A stretch of DNA of 6,703 bases from Elusimicrobia bacterium CG08_land_8_20_14_0_20_59_10 (GCA_002779045.1 PEXO01000432.1:1-6703), one strand, 5' to 3'. Positions 1-5,629 are shown, numbered from the stretch's first letter. Made by a program: numbers and translations. Notes: generated by a model from the sequence alone, not told the origin.

Positions 1-695
1 GTATTATTGGTGGCCTTGGCGAAATCCTTTATCTGGGCCCTGTCGTTCTCTTTCTGCTTCAGCTCCTTCTGCCTGGCCTCGGGGGTGAGCCCGGGGTTCC
101 AGTTCTCAAGGGCTTCCCTCTCGCTCTTGGGATCGAGCAGCGCCGGCTTGGCGGCTTTGCCCGCTTCCTCTATATTAAGGCCCTGCCCCTGCAGTATGCT
201 GAATTCCGACTTCCCCTTTTCCGGGGGCACGGTGTATTTAAGCTTGACCTCCCCGAAGAGCACCTGCAGGTTCATCTTGCCGTCTTCGGTGGCGTCCATG
301 GTAAACTCGGTGCCGCGCACGGCGCAGACCGCCGCGGGGGTGCGCACTTCGAATTTCTCCCTGCGCATCAGGTGGGGAACGCGTATCTTCATTCTGCCGA
401 ACATCAGGGCCAGCCTGGAGGACAGCGTCTTGCGCTGCTCTATCTCCAGGGCGGAGCCCTCTTTCAGCCAGACCTTGGTCTTGTTCGGCATATACAGCAC
501 CACGGAACCGTCGGCGCCGGTGCGCACGGCGCCGCCCTCTGGTATTTCCATGCCGTTCGAAGCGGGAGCCCACTGTCCCTCACGGTCCTGGCGGGCTTCC
601 ACGTTGCCGCTGAGGGACAGTACTTTGGCCTCTCCGGCCAGTACCACCCCGGGCAGCAATAAAAGAAGGAAGAATGACGCTGTTTTTATCCTCAT
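1..695 (-). CDS. Secreted FecR-domain protein (partial, 3' end outside window)
   Basis: 231 codons are visible from the ATG at 695-693; the reading frame is still open at the window edge, so the C-terminus is missing. Residues 1-20 form a Sec signal peptide (basic MRIK, then a Leu-rich core, likely cleavage after VVLA with no lipobox Cys). Residues ~24-155 match the FecR domain: VLSLSGNVEAR at 25-35, GMEIPEGGAVRTGADGS at 48-64, and the hallmark FEVRTPAAVCAVRGTEF at 115-131. After ~175 the chain becomes highly charged (many K, E and Q), probably helical. Classical FecR is an inner-membrane anti-sigma regulator with an N-terminal cytoplasmic segment. This protein has a signal peptide instead and no sigma factor or TonB receptor nearby, so only the periplasmic FecR fold is supported; its ligand and role are unknown. 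It diverges from mltA. There is no Shine-Dalgarno before the ATG, and a promoter ends 7 nt upstream, suggesting a leaderless message. Confidence 0.88.
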   Translation of the reverse strand, partial: MRIKTASFFLLLLLPGVVLAGEAKVLSLSGNVEARQDREGQWAPASNGMEIPEGGAVRTGADGSVVLYMPNKTKVWLKEGSALEIEQRKTLSSRLALMFGRMKIRVPHLMRREKFEVRTPAAVCAVRGTEFTMDATEDGKMNLQVLFGEVKLKYTVPPEKGKSEFSILQGQGLNIEEAGKAAKPALLDPKSEREALENWNPGLTPEARQKELKQKENDRAQIKDFAKATNN

Positions 696-731
696 AGAAG
701 CAAGTTTAGCAGGAAATAGCCCTTGTGTCAA
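696..731 (-). promoter_or_regulatory. Promoter of the FecR-domain gene, predicted leaderless start
   Basis: Read on the minus strand, TTGACA (731-726) is a perfect -35 hexamer. A 17-nt spacer (725-709) follows, then TAAACT (708-703, 4/6 to TATAAT) preceded by TGC, which gives an extended -10 TGn motif. Only 7 nt (TGCTTCT) separate the -10 from the ATG. Transcription would therefore begin at or within a base or two of the start codon, and no ribosome-binding site exists. The box match is seen directly; the start point is inferred. Confidence 0.66.
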
Positions 732-751
732 TAAGGTTATTTTGGGATAAT
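723..751 (+). promoter_or_regulatory. Candidate mltA promoter overlapping the divergent FecR promoter
   Basis: On the plus strand TTGTGT (723-728, only TTG matching the -35 consensus) lies 17 nt before GATAAT (746-751, 5/6 to TATAAT). Predicted transcription from about 758 would give mltA a leader of about 155 nt. The -35 overlaps the -35 of the opposite promoter, so the two could not be occupied at once. The -35 is weak, and this call depends mainly on the -10 and the spacing. Confidence 0.35.
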
Positions 752-757
752 GACTGC

Positions 758-899
758 GCGGGACGAACTGTTTTTCCTATGAAAACCGGCCCGCTGTAAT
801 CCCGGTTACATGTGATTTTCGTTACCCGGACGCGCACAGGCCGGCAGGGAATATAGCATTCCTCATTGGGGGATAAGCAAGAGCCGGGAAGAAAGGCTC
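758..899 (+). promoter_or_regulatory. Inverted-repeat-rich 5' leader of mltA
   Basis: The gap before mltA contains several short stems. GCGGG (758-762) pairs with CCCGC (790-794) and encloses GTTTT-C/GAAAAC (770-786). TGTAA/TTACA forms a 16-bp imperfect palindrome at 795-810. GGAAT (848-852) pairs with ATTCC (858-862). GAGCC (881-885) pairs with GGCTC (895-899) just before the Shine-Dalgarno at 901-905. No known riboswitch or attenuator class was recognised and no small ORF is convincing. The palindrome could equally be a protein-binding site. Pairings are visible; function is a guess. Confidence 0.3.
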
Positions 900-912
900 C
901 GGGAGAAGAATC

Positions 913-2166
913 ATGAAACTATTGACTTTTGTTATACTGGCGGCCCTCCTGGCCGGCTGCGGCGCCGGAATAAGGAAGACAGCCGGCTGCCCCCCCTGTC
1001 CCCCCTGCCCCGTGGCGGCCGCCCCCACCGTAGCTAAGGCGGTTAAGCCCGCAGTCATAGCGGCGCTCGAAATCCCGTCTTTCACGGACAAAGAAGAAAA
1101 GGCCTCCCTGCTGAAGGCCGCGGCGCTGAACCTGCGCTATTTCGAACAGCTTAAAGATCCGACGCCCGTTTATACCTTCGGCTCACGAACCATCACCACA
1201 AAAGAGCTGACGGCCTCGGCCTCCGAATTTCTGCGCCTGCTAAGTACCGTACAGGACCCGGCCGGGCTGGAAAGCCAGTTAAAAACCAACTTTGATATTT
1301 TCCAGCTGGCCGGCGGGGATTCCACCGGCACAGTCATCTTCAGTTCCTATTACGAACCCACCATTGAAGCCAGCCTGACCCGCTCCGCTAAGTACAAGTA
1401 CCCGATATACGCCAGGCCGGACGATCTCATTTACGTGAACCTGGGGGACTTCAACGAGAAGTTCAAAGGCGAGAAGATTACCGGCCGCCTCAAGAAGGGC
1501 GAGCTGGCGCCTTATATGGACCGCGACGAGATAGATTTCAACGATGGCCTGAAAGACAAGGGCCTTGAGCTGGCCTGGTTCACTAACAGGGCCGACATTA
1601 TGGACCTGCACATAGAGGGATCGGGCAGGCTGGCCCTGCCGGACGGCAGGACAATTAAAGCGAACTTTGCCGCCACCAACAGCCTGAAATTCAAGGGCTG
1701 GCTGACCGCGATGATAGAAAAGGGGCTGATGCCGCGCAAAGGTATTTCCCACGAAAAGGCCAGGCAGTACCTGGCCGACCACCCCGAAGAGGAGCGCGGG
1801 ATAATGACCGCGAACCCCCGCTACACCTTTTTTAAACTGGAACAGCCGGCCGACCCCGAGGAAGGCCCGGCCGGCACCTATGGCCTGCCGCTGACGGGCT
1901 GGCGCTCCGTGGCGGTGGACAATGCCCTGGTGCCACTGGGCGCTATAGCCTTCATGCGCTCCACCATGCCGGATGTGAACGAGGAAGGCACGCTCCTGGG
2001 CAGGAAATCCGACAGCCGCTTCGTATTCTGCCAGGACACCGGCGGCGCCATAAAGGGTCCGGGACGGGTGGACTTCTTCGCCGGCAACGGCAAGAAATCA
2101 CGCACCTTCGCTTTCAAGCTCTGGGACCCGGGCCAGCTGTACCTGCTGGTGCTTAAGGAGAAGTAA
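913..2166 (+). CDS. mltA: Membrane-bound lytic murein transglycosylase A (MltA), lipoprotein
   Basis: This enzyme cleaves the MurNAc-GlcNAc bond of peptidoglycan non-hydrolytically and leaves 1,6-anhydroMurNAc ends; it would act in the periplasm anchored to a membrane by lipid. Residues 1-16 are a lipoprotein signal with lipobox LLAGC, so Cys16 would be the mature N-terminus. Next comes an unusual CPPCPPCP stretch at 26-33 and a linker. MltA-domain landmarks follow: YYEPTIEAS (146-154), a substrate-groove region with HIEGSGRLALPDG (233-245), NPRYTFF (301-307) and GLPLTGWRSVAVD (324-336). The 3D-domain motif QDTGGAIKG (374-382) carries Asp375, where the family's catalytic Asp is expected, followed by RVDFFAG (385-391). 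The length, 417 aa, is somewhat longer than E. coli MltA (365 aa), mostly from the N-terminal linker. GGGAG at 901-905, 7 nt before the ATG, supports this start. It is followed 52 nt later by the namZ-like gene, presumably co-transcribed. Confidence 0.95.
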   Translation: MKLLTFVILAALLAGCGAGIRKTAGCPPCPPCPVAAAPTVAKAVKPAVIAALEIPSFTDKEEKASLLKAAALNLRYFEQLKDPTPVYTFGSRTITTKELTASASEFLRLLSTVQDPAGLESQLKTNFDIFQLAGGDSTGTVIFSSYYEPTIEASLTRSAKYKYPIYARPDDLIYVNLGDFNEKFKGEKITGRLKKGELAPYMDRDEIDFNDGLKDKGLELAWFTNRADIMDLHIEGSGRLALPDGRTIKANFAATNSLKFKGWLTAMIEKGLMPRKGISHEKARQYLADHPEEERGIMTANPRYTFFKLEQPADPEEGPAGTYGLPLTGWRSVAVDNALVPLGAIAFMRSTMPDVNEEGTLLGRKSDSRFVFCQDTGGAIKGPGRVDFFAGNGKKSRTFAFKLWDPGQLYLLVLKEK

Positions 2167-2272
2167 AGGGTAAAGAGGGAAGAGGGGAGAACAGAGCGGG
2201 GGATTTAAGGAGAGCTTTATGAGAAAATGCGGGCTTTTTATTTTACTCTTGCCCTTTACCCTTTGTCCTTTA
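2163..2272 (+). repeat. Two mutually complementary degenerate heptamer arrays around the namZ start
   Basis: From the last base of the final mltA sense codon, four 7-nt purine units run in tandem: GTAAAGG, GTAAAGA, GGGAAGA, GGGGAGA (2163-2190). Inside the namZ signal-peptide codons, three pyrimidine units follow: CCCTTTA, CCCTTTG, TCCTTTA (2252-2272). The two arrays are reverse complements. An exact 11-bp match, AAAGGGTAAAG (2165-2175) with CTTTACCCTTT (2254-2264), could pair in the mRNA and enclose the Shine-Dalgarno (2207-2214) and the ATG (2219). The repeats are seen directly; a regulatory role is inference. Confidence 0.5.
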
Positions 2273-3436
2273 CTATGCACCTCCGTGAACGCCGCCGGCC
2301 TGACCCTGACCGGCCTGGACGTGCTGGAGCGGGACGGCTTCAAACAGCTTGAAGGCAAACGCGTAGGGCTGATAACCAACCACTCCTCGGTGAATATGGA
2401 CGGCTTTAACGCGGTGGATGTTTTACACAAGGCCGGCAATTTCAAGCTGGCTGCTATTTTCGCCCCGGAACACGGCTTCCGCGGCACGGAGGAGGGCGGC
2501 GTACATATACAAACCTCCACCGACCCCCTCACCGGGGTTACCGTTTACAGCCTTTACGGCAAGACCCGGCGGGCGACGCCGGAAATGCTCAAGGGCCTGG
2601 ACATACTTGTCTTCGACATACAGGACATAGGCGCGCGCTTTTACACCTACCTTACCACCATGGGTTATGCTATGGAGGAGGCGGCTAAAGCCGGCCTGGC
2701 CTTCATGGTGCTGGACCGGCCCAACCCTATAGGCGGCATAGTGGAAGGCCCGGTGCTGGAACCGGGCATAAGCGCCTTTACCGCCTATTTCCCGGTGCCC
2801 ACGCGCCACGGCTTCACCGCGGGGGAAATGGCGCTGTTCCACAAAGCCAAAGCCAGGCTGGACCTGGACCTGGCCGTGGTGACGATGGAGAACTGGACGC
2901 GCGACATGTTCTTCGACCAAAGCGGGGTTATCTGGACCAACCCTTCCCCGAATATACGCGAGCTGGACGCAGAGGTGCTCTACCCGGGGCTGGGCTGCTT
3001 TGAAGCCACCAATGTTTCGGTGGGCCGCGGCACCGACATCCCTTTTCTCTGGTTCGGCGCGCCCTGGATGAAAGCCGCTAAGATAGCGAAGCGGCTTAAC
3101 ACCGCCGGCCTGCCCGGGGTGAAATTCTCCACGCTCACCCTTACACCGTCCAGGGACGTCTATGCGGGCAAGGCCTGCGAAGGCGTAAAGCTAGAGCTCA
3201 CCGACCGCCCCGCGGTACGTTCGCTGGATATTTTCGCCCAGGCCGCCTATCTGCTGCGGGAATATAACGGGAAGGATTTTGCAATTAAGCCGAAGGAAAT
3301 GCGCAAGATGACCGGCTCCGGGGACCTCTGGCGGCTGCTGGGAGAAGGCGCCCGGCCCGAAAAGATAATAGCGGCTTTCAACAACAGCTCCGCGGCCTTC
3401 ATGGAAGAACGCAAAAAGCACCTGCTCTACAAATAA
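2219..3436 (+). CDS. namZ: Exo-beta-N-acetylmuramidase NamZ-like (DUF1343, GH171), exported
   Basis: This 405-aa protein belongs to the DUF1343 family, whose characterised member B. subtilis NamZ (YbbC) releases MurNAc from the non-reducing end of peptidoglycan fragments. Residues 1-25 are a signal peptide (MRKCG, hydrophobic core, probable SPase I site after SVNA). Family landmarks in order: VGLITNHSSVN (49-59), APEHGFRG (82-89, whose Glu84 is a plausible catalytic acid), FDIQDIGARFYTY (132-144), LDRPNPIGG (165-173) and PTRHGFTAGEMA (194-205). These are followed by NPSPNI, a YPG-L-C-FEATN segment and SVGRGTDIPF in the second half. Length is normal for the family. A strong Shine-Dalgarno AAGGAGAG (2207-2214) sets the ATG at 2219. 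The position directly after mltA indicates a peptidoglycan turnover operon: MltA makes shorter glycans and NamZ trims them from the opposite, non-reducing end. Exact substrate preference cannot be read from the sequence. Confidence 0.92.
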   Translation: MRKCGLFILLLPFTLCPLLCTSVNAAGLTLTGLDVLERDGFKQLEGKRVGLITNHSSVNMDGFNAVDVLHKAGNFKLAAIFAPEHGFRGTEEGGVHIQTSTDPLTGVTVYSLYGKTRRATPEMLKGLDILVFDIQDIGARFYTYLTTMGYAMEEAAKAGLAFMVLDRPNPIGGIVEGPVLEPGISAFTAYFPVPTRHGFTAGEMALFHKAKARLDLDLAVVTMENWTRDMFFDQSGVIWTNPSPNIRELDAEVLYPGLGCFEATNVSVGRGTDIPFLWFGAPWMKAAKIAKRLNTAGLPGVKFSTLTLTPSRDVYAGKACEGVKLELTDRPAVRSLDIFAQAAYLLREYNGKDFAIKPKEMRKMTGSGDLWRLLGEGARPEKIIAAFNNSSAAFMEERKKHLLYK

Positions 3437-3447
3437 CGCCGGGATAC

Positions 3448-3476
3448 TTGACCGCGAACGCGGATTTGTGTTTAAT
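3448..3476 (+). promoter_or_regulatory. Promoter of the receiver gene, predicted leaderless start, with palindrome in spacer
   Basis: TTGACC (3448-3453, 5/6) is separated by exactly 17 nt from TTTAAT (3471-3476, 5/6). The ATG follows 7 nt later at 3484 with no Shine-Dalgarno in the intervening CTACCAT. The geometry is identical to that of the FecR-gene promoter at 696-731. The spacer contains the near-perfect palindrome CCGCGAACGCGG (3452-3463), which could be an operator or a small hairpin in read-through RNA from namZ. Confidence 0.65.
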
Positions 3477-3483
3477 CTACCAT

Positions 3484-3852
3484 ATGGGGAATAAGATATT
3501 AGTTGTTGACGACGACCCTGAGATCTCAAGCCTGGTGCAGTACACCCTTGAGGCGCTGGGGCACACGGTGCGGGTTTGCGACAACGGCCGCGAGGTGCTG
3601 GACACCCTGCGCTCCTACAAACCGGAGCTGCTGGTACTCGACGTGATGCTGCCCGGCATAGACGGCTACTCACTGGCGGCGCAGATAGCGGAGGACGAGA
3701 CCCTTAAGACCATGCCGATAGTGGTATTGTCGGCCCTCGAACCCTCCCGCGCCATGTTCCAGCGCTTCTCGCAGGTGGCGTCCTTCCTTACCAAGCCCTT
3801 CAACACCGACGATCTTACCGAAGCCATAAAGAACGCCCTGGCAAAAAAATAA
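3484..3852 (+). CDS. Single-domain response regulator (CheY-like receiver)
   Basis: The 122-aa protein is a bare phospho-acceptor receiver with no DNA-binding or enzymatic output domain. ILVVDDD (5-11) supplies the acidic pocket Asp9/Asp10. LLVLDVMLPGIDGY (49-62) contains the phospho-acceptor Asp53. VVLSA (80-84) gives the conserved Ser83, and FLTKPF (101-106) the conserved Lys104 with its cis-Pro105. It should be phosphorylated by a histidine kinase, which is not in this window, and act through protein contacts. The ATG at 3484 is preferred over an in-frame TTG at 3448: the receiver fold begins right after it, and the TTG is part of the -35 box. It lies 47 nt after namZ, but its own promoter suggests separate control. 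A strong terminator follows 16 nt after the stop. A link to peptidoglycan turnover rests only on position. Confidence 0.92.
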   Translation: MGNKILVVDDDPEISSLVQYTLEALGHTVRVCDNGREVLDTLRSYKPELLVLDVMLPGIDGYSLAAQIAEDETLKTMPIVVLSALEPSRAMFQRFSQVASFLTKPFNTDDLTEAIKNALAKK

Positions 3853-3868
3853 GTTTCACCTTCCCAAT

Positions 3869-3901
3869 AAAAACAGGAAAGCCAAAAGCTTTCCTGTTTT
3901 T
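3869..3901. terminator. Rho-independent terminator, probably bidirectional
   Basis: A perfect 14-bp stem pairs AAAAACAGGAAAGC (3869-3882) with GCTTTCCTGTTTTT (3888-3901) across a CAAAA loop. The stem ends in T-runs on both strands, so it can stop the rightward receiver transcript and leftward transcripts coming from queG. The GC content of the stem is moderate. Confidence 0.85.
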
Positions 3902-3955
3902 AATTCGGGTTACCTGCTCCAAACGGGACCTGCCGCGGGGAAATGAATTACTGGA

Positions 3956-4083
3956 GGGACGCCTCACGGACCGGTTCAGCAAAACCTTCCGAAGGCCGAG
4001 GCTTGCGTAGCGCCGAGGCATGAGGCAGAGCGAGGCCACGGTGTGGCTAAGCGCGTTTTGCGCACCGGTCCGGGAGGCGTCCC
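3956..4083. repeat. Long imperfect inverted repeat in the queG/receiver intergenic island
   Basis: The 308-nt gap between the receiver stop (3852) and the queG stop (4161) holds the terminator and this island, with no credible gene. The arm at 3956-3985, read in reverse complement, matches 4055-4083 at about 26 of 30 positions (shared pieces GTTTTGC, ACCGGTCCG, GAGGCGTCCC). The ~70 nt between the arms carry CCTTCCGAAGG (3986-3995 region) and two GCCGAGGC copies (3996 and 4013). They also hold further GAGGC units. In size and structure it looks like a small non-autonomous intergenic element. Neither a transposase nor a clear target-site duplication was seen. Confidence 0.6.
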
Positions 4084-4125
4084 GAACCCCACGGTGCTGG
4101 CCGAGCGCGTTTTGCGTTCCGGTCC
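4036..4125 (+). repeat. ~36-bp direct repeat, two copies
   Basis: The segment 4036-4071 and the segment 4089-4125 align at about 32 of 37 positions with one indel. They share CCACGGTG, AGCGCGTTTTGCG and CCGGTCC. The first copy overlaps the right arm of the inverted repeat at 3956-4083, so the GTTTTGC...CCGGTCC core occurs three times in the island, once in inverse orientation. Within the first copy, GCGC-GTTTT-GCGC flanked by CGGTG/CACCG can fold as a hairpin; the outer pairing is not kept in the second copy. Confidence 0.6.
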
Positions 4126-4160
4126 CCGCGGCGGTCAACGCTCCCAATCGTGAAAACCTG

Positions 4161-5015
4161 TTATTTAGGAACCGGTTCAAAGCCGGGGGAGACTTTGCCG
4201 GCGGCGAGGTTGAGGGGGCAGGCTTCCTGGCAGAGGTCGCAGCCATAGGCGAAACCGTGGTCCTGCTCCGCTATCTCCGGCGGCATAGGTTCGCGCGCCT
4301 GGGTGGTCCAATAAGAAATGCAGAGCGCGGGGTCCAGCGCCCCGTCCTTAAGCGCCCCGGTGGGACAGGCCCGCGCGCAGCGCGAACAGGAACCGCAGGA
4401 ATCATCGCGGGGCGCGTCCGGCTCCAGCTCCAGGTTAAGCGCCAGCCCCCCCACAAAGAAGTAACTACCCAGCCCGCGCGAAACGGCCAGCGTATTTTTG
4501 CCGCGGAAAGCTATCCCCGCCAGCCGCGCCAGCTCCTTCTCCAGCACCGGGGAAGTATCACAGAACACCCGTCCCTCCGCGCCGGGAAATTCCTGTTTTA
4601 TGGTCTCCAGCGCCGCGGACAGCTTTTCCTGCACCCCGCCGTGATAATCGCGGCACAGCGCGTAGCGCGCCAGCCTCGCGCCGGGTTTCGCCAACAGCCC
4701 GGCAGCGAACCGCTTCCTGCCGGAGTTTTCTATAAACGCCGCCGGGGGCCCGGCCGCGCGCAGAGCAGCGGCATAATCCAGGCCGGGCGCCCAGTAGCGG
4801 AAGGCGCAGACCAGCGCCGAGCGCGCGCCCTCGTACCAGTTGGAAAGATTTTTTCTTTTAAGCGGGTCCCGGTTCAGGTAGGCCAGGTCCGGCGGGACAC
4901 TCGCGGCGGCTTCGGCGAACCTGCCGAATTCGTCCAGGTCCCCCACCCCTGCGATACCCGCCGCGGCGGCGCCGCCGTACAGGGCGATTTCCTTGATCCT
5001 TTCCGCCTTACTCAT
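4161..5015 (-). CDS. queG: Epoxyqueuosine reductase QueG, short form
   Basis: QueG reduces epoxyqueuosine to queuosine in the wobble base of GUN-anticodon tRNAs, using cobalamin and two [4Fe-4S] clusters in the cytoplasm. The DUF1730-type N-terminal part includes AFRYWAPGLDY (71-81), RYALCRDYH (117-125) and CDTSPVLEKELARLAGIAFRGKNTL (152-176), where Asp153 aligns with the proposed catalytic Asp. Cluster ligands are C207-x2-C210-x2-C213-x3-CP in CGSCSRCARACP, then Cys232 in CISYW and C259-x2-C262-x3-CP in YGCDLCQEACP. At 284 aa it is about 95 residues shorter than E. coli QueG (379 aa) and ends 18 residues after the last cluster motif, so the C-terminal HEAT-like tRNA-contact region is absent. 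It is the last gene of nadC-birA-queG, 8 nt after birA. There is no Shine-Dalgarno, so translation may depend on coupling. The repeat island begins just past its stop. Confidence 0.9.
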   Translation of the reverse strand: MSKAERIKEIALYGGAAAAGIAGVGDLDEFGRFAEAAASVPPDLAYLNRDPLKRKNLSNWYEGARSALVCAFRYWAPGLDYAAALRAAGPPAAFIENSGRKRFAAGLLAKPGARLARYALCRDYHGGVQEKLSAALETIKQEFPGAEGRVFCDTSPVLEKELARLAGIAFRGKNTLAVSRGLGSYFFVGGLALNLELEPDAPRDDSCGSCSRCARACPTGALKDGALDPALCISYWTTQAREPMPPEIAEQDHGFAYGCDLCQEACPLNLAAGKVSPGFEPVPK

Positions 5016-5023
5016 CGAAAATA

Positions 5024-5629
5024 TCAGGACTTGGACAGGCTGGAATATTCCCAGGAGGAATAACGCAGCCAGAAGAACCTGAAGAATTCCTTAAGGAACT
5101 CTTCCCGGGAAACCCGCCGGCCCAGGATGTCGCGCACGCTGACGGCGGTTTCAAGCTTAAGCTTATTGTTAAGGTTGACGCCCGCGCCGAGCAGCAGCCA
5201 GCCGGCTTCACGATTTATCGAGGAAGACTCCGCGATTATGCCGGCTAGCTTAAGCCATTTGCGGCGGCGCGGATGATAAGCGTAAACGTCGTTGGGCTTT
5301 TTTACCCGGGTCTTAATACCGTACAGCGCTATGGTCTCGGCCACGGCCTCCCCGCTGAGCACGCTAAGGTCCGGCAGGAATTTAAGGCCGGTCTCGGGCT
5401 TGAGCAGCAGGGTCATATAAAGTCCGCCGGGGCCCGATTCCCAAGCGCTGCCCCGGCGCCCCACACCGGCGGTCTGGGTTTCGGCCAGTACCAGCGTATT
5501 TTGCGCGGTCCCCTCCATGGCCATTTCCCGGGCTACGGCCTGGGTGGAGACGGTCTCGTCCAGGCAGACTATCCGGCTTATGCCAGGCAGGGTACTGAGG
5601 TCAAGCTCTTCACAATTGCAGGGTTTCAT
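5024..5629 (-). CDS. birA: Biotin--[acetyl-CoA-carboxylase] ligase, monofunctional (no HTH)
   Basis: This enzyme activates biotin with ATP and attaches it to a lysine of biotin-carrier proteins such as AccB. At 201 aa it has only the catalytic region and lacks the N-terminal winged helix of regulatory BirA, so it should not act as a repressor. Visible motifs: STQ (28-30), QTAGVGRRGSAW (52-63, the GRGRRG-type biotinyl-AMP loop with Arg58 aligning to E. coli R118), GGLYMTLLLKP (68-78), KKPNDV (110-115), KLAGIIAES (127-135) and GAGVNLN (148-154). The normal KWPND motif reads KKPND here, a notable Trp-to-Lys change. The ATG overlaps the nadC stop as ATGA, with a GGAGG Shine-Dalgarno inside the nadC end. 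nadC-birA adjacency is also seen in other bacteria. Confidence 0.93.
   Translation of the reverse strand: MKPCNCEELDLSTLPGISRIVCLDETVSTQAVAREMAMEGTAQNTLVLAETQTAGVGRRGSAWESGPGGLYMTLLLKPETGLKFLPDLSVLSGEAVAETIALYGIKTRVKKPNDVYAYHPRRRKWLKLAGIIAESSSINREAGWLLLGAGVNLNNKLKLETAVSVRDILGRRVSREEFLKEFFRFFWLRYSSWEYSSLSKS

Noticed and set aside
7..750. Long plus-strand open frame of 247 aa
   Set aside because: It is antisense to the FecR-domain gene, which has a signal peptide and clear domain motifs. The plus-strand translation shows no recognisable fold, and such shadows are expected in GC-rich coding DNA.
3448..3483. TTG start extending the receiver by 12 residues
   Set aside because: The extra residues precede the normal receiver start, there is no Shine-Dalgarno, and the TTG is the start of the -35 box TTGACC.
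4036..4125. Possible CRISPR array
   Set aside because: There are only two imperfect direct copies with a ~17-nt interval, a third copy is inverted, and no cas genes are nearby.
3815..4246. Minus-strand 143-aa frame across the intergenic island
   Set aside because: It runs through the terminator hairpin and the repeat island, and its sequence simply translates the repeats (for example GAQNALS and GTQNALG); no start signal is visible.
4020..5063. Plus-strand open frame of 347 aa antisense to queG
   Set aside because: It begins within the repeat island, is rich in Arg, Gly and Gln with no motif, and lies opposite a well-supported QueG.
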